Below are positions 45,337 through 55,829 of a stretch of DNA of 64,000 bases, piece after piece. Each line of letters opens with the position of its first letter. Positions within the stretch are counted from its first letter, which is position 1. Source of the DNA: Agapanthus africanus (Eukaryota > Streptophyta > Magnoliopsida > Asparagales > Amaryllidaceae); assembly GCA_030015575.1 (NCBI GenBank), contig JASDDO010000026.1, positions 196,131,739 to 196,195,738 of the forward strand, written 5' to 3'. The position numbers were made by a program, and so were the translations under genes. The notes under the pieces were generated by a model. The model searched no databases. It was not told the origin of the DNA and saw nothing but the letters and a program-made list of their open reading frames with translations.

Positions 45337-45347
45337 ATCTCCCACTT
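45337..45347 (-). other. C6 polypurine tract
   Basis: AAGTGGGAGAT on the minus strand, between the pol stop (45351-45353) and the 3' LTR. Confidence 0.9.
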
Positions 45348-45350
45348 GCA

Positions 45351-47150
45351 CTAAGGCCAGTTATTGGCGTATCTCATACCCAACATCTCAAAAAGTCGCT
45401 CATGCTGCGGCTGAGGGAGGGCCTTGGTGAATGGATTCGCGGCGTTATTCTTTGTGTCTACTCTCCTAATCTCGATCTCGAGGCGATCTACAATCTCCCG
45501 GATCAAATGAAAACGCCTCAGGATGTGTCTGGACCGCTGATGGGATCTGGGCTCCTTGGTTAACACCATAGCCCCATTATTATCACAATACAAAGGTATT
45601 GGATCAATAATGGTTGGAACAACTCCTAGCTCCGAGACGAACTTCTTCATCCAGACGGCTTCCTTGGCGGCATCATATGCAGCAATATACTCAGCTTCCA
45701 TCGTAGAGTCTGCAACGGTATCTTGTTTGGAACTCTTCCAACTCACCGCCCCTCCATTGAGGGTAAATACAAACCCTGAGATAGATTTGTTGTCGTCCTT
45801 ATCGCTCTGGAAGCTCGAATCGGTAAAGGCCTCCATTTGGAGATCTCCATTACCATACACCAAGAACAATTCGTTAGTCCTTCGTAAGTACTTAAGAATG
45901 TTCTTCACAGCTGTCCAGTGATTCTCCCCCGGGTTAGATTGATACCTGCTTACAATACTAAGTGCGTAAGCTACATCTGGGCGTGTACATAACATCGCAT
46001 AAATTATAGATCCTACTGCCGAAGCATAGGGTATAACACTCATGCGAGCTCTCTCTTCATCGGTCTTTGGACAAGAATCCTTGGAGAGAGTGACCCCATG
46101 GCAAGCGGGTAAGGCACCCCGCTTAGAGTCTTCCATACTAAACCTTTTTAGGATGGTGTCAATGTACCTGGTTTGGGACAATCCCAATAACCTTTTGGAT
46201 CTATCCCTATAGATCCTTATGCCCAGAATGTATGTGGCATCACCCAGGTCCTTCATGGAGAACCTTAGTGATAAGATAGATTTGACCGACTGTAGTATAG
46301 GAATATCATTTCCTATCAGAAGAATGTCGTCTACGTACAATACGAGGAATGTGACAGCTCTCCCTACAACCTTCTTATAAACACAAGGTTCATCTGGATT
46401 CTTGATGAAATCAAACTCTTTGATGACATCATCGAAACAGATGTTCCAACTCCGTGATGCCTGCTTTAACCCATATATGGATTTAAGCAATTTACATGCT
46501 TTCCCGCTGCTCCCACTGTTAATGAAGCCCTTTGGCTGATCCATATAAACGCATTCTTCTAAATTTCCATTTAGAAATGCGGTTTTAACGTCCATCTGCC
46601 AGATTTCATAGTCGTAGTGAGCAGCAATAGTAAGTAGGATCCGAATGGATTTAAGCATGGCTACGGGAGAAAAAGTCTCGTCATAGTCCAAACCCGGTCT
46701 TTGACGAAAACCCTTCGCCACAAGTCTTGTCTTATAGGTCTCCACCTGCCCATCTACACCAATCTTTCTTTTAAAGATCCATTTGCACCCCACAGGTTTT
46801 ACCCCAGGGGGTACAACGTCCAAATTCCATACTTTGTTGGTGTACATAGACTCCATTTCGGATCTCATGGCATCCAGCCACTTCACAGAGTCTCTACTCG
46901 CGATAGCTTGCTGAAAACTGGTAGGATCATCATCATCTATGATACAGTCTTCTCTGTCACCATCAATGAGGAAACCGTAGTACCCCTCCGGTAGGCGAGA
47001 AGTCCTACCAGACCTACGGAGTGGCCGAGGTTCCTCAGTTTCTAGTGCAACAGCCGGTTCAATCAAATCGTCATTTGTAGTTTTTGTTTCTAGAACCTCT
47101 TCTAGATCCACCACCTTTCCATCATCTTTATCTGTGAAAAACTCTTTTTC
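45351..47150 (-). CDS. pol: C6 reverse transcriptase and RNase H, unbroken segment of pol
   Basis: The minus frame is open for about 600 codons from a stop at 47151-47153 to the natural stop at 45351. There is no real start; it is the C-terminal part of a polyprotein. Counting from 47114, RT shows QMDVKTAFLNG at 173-183, YGLKQASRSWN at 214-224 and the catalytic YVDD at 260-263. RNase H shows FTDSS with D432, MEAEY with E473 and CDNN with D511. The end LFEMLGMRY is typical of plant copia pol. The motif usually written ADPFTK reads ANPFTK, so the fourth RNase H acidic residue is probably lost (residue 560). RT looks intact; RNase H is doubtful. Lineage is probably Tork/Angela-like. Confidence 0.85.
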   Translation of the reverse strand, partial: EKEFFTDKDDGKVVDLEEVLETKTTNDDLIEPAVALETEEPRPLRRSGRTSRLPEGYYGFLIDGDREDCIIDDDDPTSFQQAIASRDSVKWLDAMRSEMESMYTNKVWNLDVVPPGVKPVGCKWIFKRKIGVDGQVETYKTRLVAKGFRQRPGLDYDETFSPVAMLKSIRILLTIAAHYDYEIWQMDVKTAFLNGNLEECVYMDQPKGFINSGSSGKACKLLKSIYGLKQASRSWNICFDDVIKEFDFIKNPDEPCVYKKVVGRAVTFLVLYVDDILLIGNDIPILQSVKSILSLRFSMKDLGDATYILGIRIYRDRSKRLLGLSQTRYIDTILKRFSMEDSKRGALPACHGVTLSKDSCPKTDEERARMSVIPYASAVGSIIYAMLCTRPDVAYALSIVSRYQSNPGENHWTAVKNILKYLRRTNELFLVYGNGDLQMEAFTDSSFQSDKDDNKSISGFVFTLNGGAVSWKSSKQDTVADSTMEAEYIAAYDAAKEAVWMKKFVSELGVVPTIIDPIPLYCDNNGAMVLTKEPRSHQRSRHILRRFHLIREIVDRLEIEIRRVDTKNNAANPFTKALPQPQHERLFEMLGMRYANNWP

Positions 47151-47153
47151 TTA

Positions 47154-48134
47154 GAATGTGGCATACTGAGAAACAAACACTTTTTGTTCCTCTTTGTGGT
47201 AGAATAGATATCCATAAGAATTCTTTGGATATCCTACAAAGTTACACATGACTGACCGTGTCTCGAGTTTGTCCGGATTCTGCTTTTTAACATAGGCCGG
47301 GCAACCCCAAATCTTAATTCTCTTAAGAGATGGTCACTTCCCATGCCATATCTCATATGGCGTGGTAGACACGGCTTTGGTTGGAACCCTGTTTAGTAGA
47401 AACGCTGCAGTCTCCAATGCATGCCCCCAAAACGAGACGGGTAACTCAGCGTCACTCATCATGGACCGGACCATATCTAATAGGGTCCTATTCCGTCGTT
47501 CTGACACACCGTTGTGCTGTGGTGTGTAAGCAGGGGTGAGCTGAGAGAGAATCCCATTCTCTTTTAGGAAGTTTGCAAATTCTGTACTGAGATACTCACC
47601 ACCTCAATCTGATCGAAGCATCTTGATACTCAAGCCGGTTTGTTTTTCTACTTCTTGTTTATATTCATTGAATTTCTCGAAAGCTTCGGACTTGTGCTTT
47701 AATAAAAATACATGACCGAATCTTGAGAAATCGTTAGTGAACGTAATGAAGTATGAAAAACCGCCTCTAGCCTGTGTAGACATTGGCCCACATACATCAC
47801 TATGTATGAGGCCTAGGAGCTCAGTAGCCCTTTCTCCGTGTCCGGTAAACGGAGTTTTGGTCATTTTACCCTTGATACAAGATTGGCAAGTCGCATAAGA
47901 TTTATATTCAAAAGAGTTTAAATATCCATCTTTGTGTAACTTGTTTAGTCTTGTTTCGTTAATATGACCAAGTCTACAGTGCCAAAGAAAAGCTTCATTT
48001 AATTCTGAAAGCTTTCTTTTATTAGTGTTTTGTATACTGAAAACTGTGTGTTGATTTAGGACATATATTCCGTTATTAAGCGTACCATACCCAACCAACA
48101 TTTGATTCAAGTGAATGTTCATAACATTGTTCTG
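47154..48134 (-). pseudogene. pol: C6 integrase, interrupted by stops
   Basis: In the same frame as RT. The zinc-binding region reads HCRLGH...CQSC near 47870-47990. The core has D in HSDVCGPM, D in TFTNDFSR and E in GGEYLS. A TGA at 47604-47606 falls three codons before that Glu (expected SDRGGEY or similar), and another TGA is at 47334-47336 (after WHGK). Both are consistent with C-to-T change, for example from CGA. Frame and residues are otherwise well kept, through the PAYTPQHNG motif. Confidence 0.8.
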
Positions 48135-48137
48135 CTA

Positions 48138-48500
48138 TAAAAAATTATATTCTTCATTTTCTAACAAAGAAACGGATATTATATTACAAAGCATACTGGG
48201 TACAAAATAACAAGGATTCAAAACCAAAATACATCCAGATGGCAACCCCAAGTGATACTCTCCCACTGCGACTGTATGTACATTGGAACCATTTCCAACG
48301 CGGAGAGTATGGTCACATGTCTTCAAAACTTTGCTATTTCTCAGCCCCTGCATAGAATTGCTAATGTGAGAACCTGAACCGGTATCCAAAACCCAGGAAG
48401 CAGAATTTATTGAAAAACAGTTTTCTGTTACAAACACACCTGAAGCAGAAGCATCACCATGCTTCTTCTTGAGATTTAAGTACTCCGTGCAGTTGCGCTT
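48138..48500 (-). pseudogene. pol: C6 protease segment
   Basis: The aspartic protease active site reads WVLDTGSGSH near 48380-48410, so the catalytic Asp-Thr-Gly is kept. It is bounded by in-frame TAG stops at 48501-48503 (gag side) and 48135-48137 (integrase side). Confidence 0.75.
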
Positions 48501-49270
48501 CTAATGTCCTGTCTTGTGGCAATGAAAACAATCGCCTTTCCCCGAGTCTCCAGCTTTGGACTTTTCCTTTCCCTTCACCTTTTTAACTCCACCCTTAGGA
48601 TTAGTGGGCTTCTTCTTTTTCTTTCCCTTGGCTTTAGCTTTCGGACGAGAAGAGGAAGACTGTCCAACAGTCATAACGGGAGTTCTTGCTGACTTCATAG
48701 TGCTCTCTGCACTCCTTAACATGTTAAGGAGTTCAGGGAGTTCCTTCTCCATGCCGTGCATGTTGAAGTTCACTATGAATTGAGCAAAGGTGGAGGGGAG
48801 GGACTGCAGAATAATATCTATATATTGTTCATTGTCCATCCAAGGTCCTCAAGCTCTTCTATAAGAGCTATCATCTTCAGAACATGGTCTCCTACTGATG
48901 TGCCAGGGGCCATTCGCATCTGAAACAATTTCTTTGATGCTTCGTATCGTAATACGCGGGATTGCTCTCCATACAACTCCTTTGTATGGAGCAATATACC
49001 GTGAATGTCCATATCCTTGTGCTGCTTTTGATGTGTGTTATCCATCGATGCAAGCGCGAGGCATTTTGCCGTGGCACAGTCAGCGTCCCATGTCTTGCGG
49101 ACTTCAATGTCCGCAATTGAGGATTTTGGACCTGGGACAGGCGGGGCTGAAGTCGTGAGGACATATGATACTTTATCATAAGTCAAGGCTATTTTCAGAT
49201 TCCTCAGCCAGTCTTTATAATTGGTTCCATTCAGTTTGTTTTTATCTAGTAGAAACTTGAGTCCAGTCAT
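48501..49270 (-). pseudogene. gag: C6 gag with frameshift and stop in the zinc knuckle
   Basis: Starts at ATG 49268-49270 (MTGLKFLLDKN), with YKDWLRN as in C1. Around 48838 a few bases are missing after LEDLG compared with C1, shifting the frame. The following frame contains the Lys-rich stretch and CFHCHKTGH. The Trp codon after GH is now TAG (48501-48503), cutting the CCHC knuckle before its last Cys. Confidence 0.85.
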
Positions 49271-49276
49271 GGGTAT

Positions 49277-49302
49277 CTGCCATTAAGAGAGAGAAAAGAA
49301 TA
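49277..49302 (-). promoter_or_regulatory. Splice-acceptor-like tract before C6 gag
   Basis: On the minus strand TTTTCTCTCTCTTAATGGCAG stands seven bases before the gag ATG. It is the same arrangement as in C1. Confidence 0.45.
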
Positions 49303-49708
49303 CACTCAGCGAAAGCTCTTGCATAGATCAGATTGGTTATTATCTTGTCTAATCGATGTTTCCTACTGCTTTTATCGAGTTTTTCTTTCAAACCTTAAAA
49401 AGAAAAACTAGCCAGGATTAATTACAGTCTACAACTTCGCTAACCGTTCAGCCAGGCCAGTGTCGGTACTTGAGGGAGGTTCCCCTTGCTTTCGCACGGA
49501 CCTAATTAGAGTAAACCTCATTTTCCCAGAGGCGGAGCCCCGTTAACACCTTTCTAGACACCAAATGAGTTAGCTAATTGTAAACTGTAAAACTCTCCTA
49601 GGAGCAGTATTGCCCACAGTGGGATCGGGATCCAACCATCACATGGAAGGTATGCAATCTCATTGCAAATTTCAACTATTGAAATTCCCGATGTTGTTTT
49701 TACCCCTA

Positions 49709-49917
49709 GTACTTATGACCTTAACTAAAGTCAACAAATCATAAGTACCAGTCAAGTTCTACCCGTCATTTCTTGATTAATTAGACCCACTCATATGACC
49801 CTTAACTATGGTCAACAAAGTCATAAGAATGTCCTAATTAATCTGCATCATATGCAATGTAGGAAGACATCACTTAGCTACCGTACACTACGCCTTAACT
49901 ATAGTCAACAAACGTAG
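49709..49917 (-). other. Triple hairpin array in C6 leader
   Basis: Units lie at 49709-49748, 49794-49825 and 49888-49917. Inner stem TTGAC/GTTAA pairs with one G-U; loops are TTTA, CATA and TATA. Outer stems are a perfect 10-bp GTACTTATGA/TCATAAGTAC, TATGAC/GTCATA and CTACG/CGTAG. Confidence 0.65.
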
Positions 49918-51137
49918 CACGAATACTAAGTACTCTACTTCCTAAAATGACGGAGGGTTGCGGATGATTTTTAAGAAAATCTTTAACGCTTTGAACTTGA
50001 TATCGTTGAAGAATCAAATGGTTTTCAAAAGGAGTGGCTTAAGCTCCGCAGTTTTGAAATATAGCTTTTTCATAAATAGCCGAGTGGTTTTCAAATCCGA
50101 TTCTACAACATCTTTTTAGGTTTATTTTCTTTACATTAATCACATTAATGTAATCCCATCATTTAAGTCCTTAAGCCAATCACAGAAAAGAAACGAAAAT
50201 AACACGTACGCTTATGCCATCCGCATTCGCCGCAATGTTCCGTTATGCACCGTTAGGTTACTTAACTAACGGCATACCGGGATGGGACTAGCGCGGGTGT
50301 AAAACATAAGCAACGTCTACTATATATCATATATATAATATGTCATTCGTCTCAGATATCACTGAACACAGGCAGCAGAAACATAGATATAACGTAGGAT
50401 ATACTAGGACGTCCGTATTTAGTATTTAGCCAGAATAGAAAATACGGATTCCACAGTCGCGATGAATAGCCAAGCCCACACCCTGGACCCCTACGAGAGC
50501 GGTAAGTGACCCTACCAATTCTGGAGTTTAGGAGACCCGGTCTCGACTCCTCGAGATGGCCTCCCAATGAACTCCAGAACCCGGTCACCTGTGCTCCCCT
50601 CCTTGGGTCCATCCTAATGCGGAAAAGTAAATAATATACAACACCGGTGACACAACCTCAACCCGGAAGTGCCCCAAATAAAAGAATATTACATTACATT
50701 TGAATTTACATGAATGAAAATATAAAACTCTCATCTCACATAAAAACCCCCGGCTATTCAATCGCGACAATCCTGCACATCATATCTCAGCAACACATAA
50801 TATCTCATATCATCAACGTAAGTAAGTATGCATACCCCAATTGTCGTTGATATATAGCAACGAAACCGGCGATATCGAACATACTACACTTACGGTCACA
50901 GAAAAGAAAGTGTAAAACTATAATATTTGGAATCCACATTCTCTTTAGACATCATAAATGCGAAATATCACATACTTCGTATTTCATGCCTAAACTATAT
51001 GAATTCTACATATTGTATCACATTCCAGATAAAAAGACAGTATTAAAGTTTTCGAACGAAGGATCAAGTACCCAAGATTCACTAAAGCTCAACACTTGAG
51101 CAGGGTTAAATAATCCGGAGTGTGACACAATAGTAGC

Positions 51138-51271
51138 GGTCCAGCCGTAGAAGGGTCTAGCCAACGCCTCACATGTGGCACGCCGTACTGCCCCAAACCC
51201 TAAGGTTCAAAGGGCAGTTCAAGACGGTCACATAATCGAGTTAAGGTTTGTTGTCTTCTAGAGGGTCCATC
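51138..51271 (-). other. Leader block shared with C2 and L1
   Basis: Reverse complement of the block at 5293-5423, with few differences. It lies about 490 nt from the primer site, against about 530 in C2. Confidence 0.65.
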
Positions 51272-51521
51272 ACAAAAAGACTTGCACGTATCTCCAAAGT
51301 ATTTAAACCCCGTGAATAGTGAGCAAATGGTACTCGTTCAAACACTTCAATACTTTCTAATTTACCCGGAAAAGCAACGAAATGAAAATTCCGATCGAAT
51401 TTACGAGTCCAAAACCATCTCCAGAAAATACAGTACTATATTCAGTTTAAACATACCCAAAACACTCTACAAGCAGATATAAGAATTACAGTACAAATTT
51501 AAAGCAATGATACCTCTGTAC

Positions 51522-51569
51522 GGCCGCGGAGCCGCGGCCTAAGCAAGGAATTGCCGCGGTTCCGCGGCA
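51522..51569 (-). other. GC-rich hairpin with palindromic arms, C6 leader
   Basis: Arms GGCCGCGGAGCCGCGGCC and TGCCGCGGTTCCGCGGCA are separated by 12 bases. It lies about 190-230 nt from the primer site. Confidence 0.7.
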
Positions 51570-51754
51570 CTTTGTACGGTTCAGGACTTCGAATTTCACT
51601 GTTTTTCTTATTTTTTTCTACTGTAATTTTTAAGTATTTTTAATTCTGAAAAATGTCTGATTTCAAAATTTGTCCAGAGAGGGTCTCAAAAAGTCGTATT
51701 TTTGTCCGATCGGGATTTTTACTTCGTAAAAGTGTCGCCTAATGTTCTGGGTCA

Positions 51755-51766
51755 GCTCTGATACCA
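51755..51766 (-). other. C6 primer-binding site
   Basis: TGGTATCAGAGC on the minus strand, one base from the LTR end at 51768. Confidence 0.9.
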
Positions 51767-51767
51767 A

Positions 51768-51870
51768 TGATAGGTTTGCCTAGCACCCTATGTAGAGTTT
51801 GGAAGCATCACATGTCACAATGTTTAAATTTTTATGGTGCTAAGCAAGCATACAAAGGAATCGATCCTAG
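51768..51870 (-). repeat. C6 5' LTR remnant
   Basis: Only the terminal 103 bp remain, matching 43249-43351 with three differences. Beyond CGATCCTAG the sequence switches to L1 LTR B. Confidence 0.88.
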
Positions 51871-54414
51871 ATTGGTGATTTGATATGATTCGTATTTGGA
51901 ATACGACATGTGATTTTAGCGGGCCTTTGGATGTGTGTTTCACACACGCATTCATACTTATATAGATGGTATCGATTTGTACTAGACTTAGATCAGTACC
52001 CCAGATTATGTGATATGATGATAAGGATACCAGATAATTGATGAGATAATGTGATATTGACCAGTACCTAACTATTGGGATCCCGTACGATGATTTACCG
52101 TACGAGCCATATATTGATGATTGATCCGCACTCATGACTCGAGGATGTCAGATGATATACGGTATCGTACGCGATACTATTGAGGCGGGATCACCGACTC
52201 TTATATTTATATTTATATATACCGACTCAGATTTAGGTGGTTTCCATACCCCTCCCGATTGACTTGATAGTTAGATCTGTAGTTAGTATAGTAGATATTG
52301 GACTAGACCCGAGTCATACCTATTTCAAAAACTAACGAATCGGGAATATTTTAAAGACAGAAAAAAGGGATTCTACGGATACTTTAAAAAGGCGCATCTT
52401 TTCTTAAAAACACCGTAGCCCTTAAATTACTAAAAATCCTGATTTTTCTTATTTCAAATGGCATAACTGTATGACATATACATATTGATGTAGATTCTTC
52501 ATTGTTGCGTTGATTATTCGATTTCCGCATATTCATGCTTTTCACATCGCTTTGCATGTGTAAATGTGTTTACTGCTATATTATCATCATGCTGTTAGGA
52601 CACCAGCACCATTATCGATGATGCGTATGTTCCACGTACACTTCCTTGCCGGCTCACACACTTCATCATCGATAATTGCCATGTCACTACACAGTAGTAT
52701 TATTGTATCAGGATATGACCTTGTATATGCATACTATAATTCCATGTTGCATGATATACTGTTATACTTGCATTTCATTATATGTCACATACATCATGTT
52801 TTCTGATTATGCGCATTGGGATATATGTTTTCATGATATTTCTCGATTTGGGGAACCGTGGGTATTTCAAGAGATTATGTAAATGTTTTAAAATCCGGTT
52901 ACCCTTGATATGATATTTCAGCTTCCACCATTAGTTTTATCGGTTCTGATATATATACCCCTACGAGGAGGCGTCGAGGCCGTATGAGGGTACATGGTGG
53001 GGCCCGGAGTATCCCGGGGCAAGAAAGGGATGTCGATGTGCTATGAGCCGATGAGCCCGGCTGTGGAACCATACTGTCCGGTAATATTACCTTTTACTCA
53101 GCGGTTATCTTGGGGATACCGACCGGAGTTATGTGCGTATGATACGTCGAAATTCGAGGGTCGAAGTTGGGCACTCGGGTTTCGAGGGAGCGTATGATAC
53201 GTACCTATCAAGGCTAGTCTTGGTGACAGTGTCTGATAGATGAGGATTTACGTACCGATACTAGGCATGGGTTTCATGATGTTTTCCATGATTTTGATTA
53301 TATCCTCATATTTACATGCATGATGCTTATTGTCATTGGGTGACAGGTGGACGGGATCCACATATATACAGATATTGATCACATACAGACTTTTATTACA
53401 TTGATCATACTTCATTTGTATATATAACAGGGCATGAGGGCGCTGTTATATATACCCTTACACCAATATTAGTGGAATGGGACGCTAATATATGTGTATT
53501 GATATCCAGTTTGATACTTCATCATATTTACTTCATGTAGACATACCTTATATTTATGACATGTTATTACCTAAGGCACTGGCACGAGTACTTGACACAA
53601 CATACACGATTAGATGTTACATTATCACCTTATCATGCTTCAGACTTATTTTTTGAGGTTATTATTATATCTGATCGTATTGACCTATGATTATGTCATG
53701 CATTCGATTTCTGCTTGTAGATATTTTCTATTCACGAGTTGGCAACTCACCCCCGTTGTTCCACAGCTTCTTGCAGGTTTTGCCGTACAGGTTCCATAGC
53801 GGCATTTCTGGCACACTGCTTCCTTGCGGGTGAATTGCATTGGGTAGGTGCGTTCTTTTGCATCAAGAATCACCATTGTACATGTATTATTCCTTTGTAT
53901 CTAGAAATTCCATCAACCAAAACTTGTATATTGTTTCAGACTTAGACACTAGCTATGTATTATTTCGACCTTAGAGTCGCGTATAGTAGTATTACGGTTT
54001 TCATGTTTATTTGAGTTTATTTTGAGTTTTGATCCTCACCATTCGGCGTTGTATATTATATTGCTTGCGTGGTTGTGACCGTCGATTGACGAAGAGCTAG
54101 CTCCCGGTTGGGAATACTTTTTATCATTGTATATATATTATTCTTGTTGTACCCCGTTCAGGGCCAGTATTTACAAAGGAAACTTTGCCGAAATTTTTAG
54201 AAAAGACTATATATTTTAAAAATGCATATTCGGCTTAGTTATTTAAAAACCTTGACTTCAAAACATGTTTTCTTCACTTCCTTAAACTAGTTTTTATTTA
54301 TTTACTATTAAAATGGTTTTAGATTTCTGGGCTTTTGGCTTACTTGGATCAGATTAAGTCCTATAGACTTCATATGGTTCAAGGGCCAGTCACGTGCTCT
54401 TTCGGGTCGTGACA
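51871..54414 (+). repeat. L1 LTR B, right part
   Basis: Collinear with LTR A from about 17998 to 19163 and then 28826 to 30203. It shows the uninterrupted C3 target at 53035-53039. It ends CGTGACA. Compared with LTR A about 13-20 bases are missing at the C4-C6 junction. Confidence 0.85.
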
Positions 54415-55829
54415 CCCACGCAGTAGCAGGAAATGGTGGGAAAAAGGAAAGGTCAAGGGAAAAGAGTCAATGATCAATGCTCACATGTATTAAACATAGA
54501 GGATGAAGATAAGACGGAAAAAGAAAACTGGTAACTTCTAAAATAATCCCATAACGAATTACGAGATTACACCTCAACGGTAAATACATACCCGTATTTG
54601 TATTCCGACCGAATACAAATGCAAAGAGACAAAAATATCCCAACACAAAATAATACTAGGGTCCGGCATAAACCAAAGCCCGCTAATATTATCTGTTCGA
54701 TCATGATCCGTGCACAAGTGCACGGATATGATCGGACCCCTCCATATATCCATACGGCCTCTACAACGTTTCGCCCGAACTTGGGAAACTATCTGTGGGG
54801 GACTCTAATGACTCATCAATACATTGGAACTGAGTATAACCACTAGCACATCAGAGATACTAGCTGTACGTAACGGTTGCCTATGTATTGAAAGAAGGGG
54901 AAGCTGATGAGCGAACTCATCCTGAAACCCTACTGAGTCTGACAGTGACAATATCCATACAGTCCGGTCCGTTTGTCTATGAGTATCACATATAGGGCCT
55001 AGGGGGTCGGTAAACGTCAGACCCCCAATAGCGGTATAAGTCGTGTCGGAATGAAGCCCAGAACACCCTGAGAAACTACTGGAATACCTACCAGTAAATC
55101 TCGATTACCCTGGCCAGGGATTTCATGTAATGGCTCTCCTAAACACAGCGTGATCTCACCCCCAATACCGGGAGAGACGATTCCCTGATGATCCGCTCAC
55201 TGCCTCCATGTGCCTCGAGACTGTACCCAACTAAAACCTGTTTGCACGACACCTTTGATCTGTGGTAGAGTAGTAATCAAAGCACAGTGGGAACTCACAT
55301 GAGAAAAATGACGATCTCAGGTCGACAGACTAACCTGTACACATGTCACCTGGGAACTGCTATCTGACGATATGTATAATACCAACCAGCATGTTCCCGG
55401 CGAGTCCTGACCGGTGTACTCATAACCCAATGAGCACCTGTATACATCTTAGGTGAACCAACCGACACCAATGGCTTGTGAGACCAGCCACCGCCTCTCG
55501 TCGGGGTCTCGACTGTATACACTAGTCTACTCTGGAGTATCAATGCCCTGTCTCGAAACTCCCATGACTAGGGACACTTTAAGAATGTGCTTATAGACCC
55601 TAGCTCCCACGTATATGATCGCCATCATTCTGCTGGCAGTCAAGCAAGAATTCTATAGGCTCTATCAATATGCAATAGTGAACTAAAGCATGTATACGAT
55701 GATAAAGACAAACCAGATAGTATACTATCATCTCGAGCAAGACTGTCCTATCGGTATAGGTCCTCCCTCAATCATTGCAATCACGTACCTGCGATCCAAT
55801 AATTGACTTTGAGGGCACTATATCCAACA
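54415..55829 (-). repeat. C7 LTR remnant, interrupted by L1
   Basis: 1415 bp of a copia LTR of the C3/C4 family, starting on the minus strand TGTTGGATATAGTGCCC at 55829. The rest is beyond L1 and off-window. It contains inverted repeats CCGTGCAC/GTGCACGG (54708-54725) and GTATTTGTATTC/GAATACAAATGC (54594-54622). It may be a solo LTR or the 5' LTR of a larger element. gtcgg (55830-55834) would be its TSD. Confidence 0.75.

Larger units (their letters stand above)
49303..51754 (-). other. Long 5' leader of C6
   Basis: About 2.5 kb without a supported ORF. It holds the triple hairpin array (49709-49917), a block near 50210-50310 common to the other copia leaders, a region around 50450-50680 shared with C2, the block shared with C2 and L1 (51138-51271), and the GC-rich hairpin (51522-51569). 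The leader is collinear with C1 and C2. Confidence 0.7.
43249..51870 (-). mobile_element. Copia element C6, best preserved, 5' LTR truncated
   Basis: A minus-strand element inserted in the C5 leader. From high to low coordinates it has 103 bp of 5' LTR, primer site, 2.5-kb leader, gag, protease, integrase, RT, RNase H, polypurine tract and full 3' LTR. The two LTR copies differ at 3 of 103 comparable bases. Its coding frame has one frameshift and five stops. Its right end is joined directly to L1 LTR B. Confidence 0.9.
15243..54414 (+). mobile_element. L1: LARD-like Ty3/gypsy-type element in tandem, interrupted by C1, C3 and C4-C6
   Basis: The order is internal 3' end (15243-16188), LTR A (16189-19163 and 28831-30203), whole internal region (30204-33067), LTR B (33068-34859 and 51871-54414). 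LTRs are about 4.35 kb and begin TGTAACATTTC and end CGTGACA; the internal region is 2864 bp with no recognisable gag or pol. The sequence before each LTR (GGACC/GAATTTCT then purines) resembles the end of plant Tekay/Del chromoviruses; that assignment is inference. A second internal 3' end to the left of LTR A means the two LTRs are part of a tandem. L1 inserted into the C7 LTR; cccac after 54414 is the probable TSD. Confidence 0.75.

Noticed and set aside
45430-45460. GCCGCG..TCC in the C6 RNase H end resembling the leader GC palindrome
   Set aside because: It is explained by codons of the conserved AADPFTK motif and has no second arm.
34855-51875. attgg on both sides of 34860-51870 read as a TSD of one composite insertion
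   Set aside because: The two ends belong to different LTR families and the right end lacks a CA terminus. The alignment to LTR A also permits resumption a few bases later with two substitutions. A deletion is the simpler explanation.
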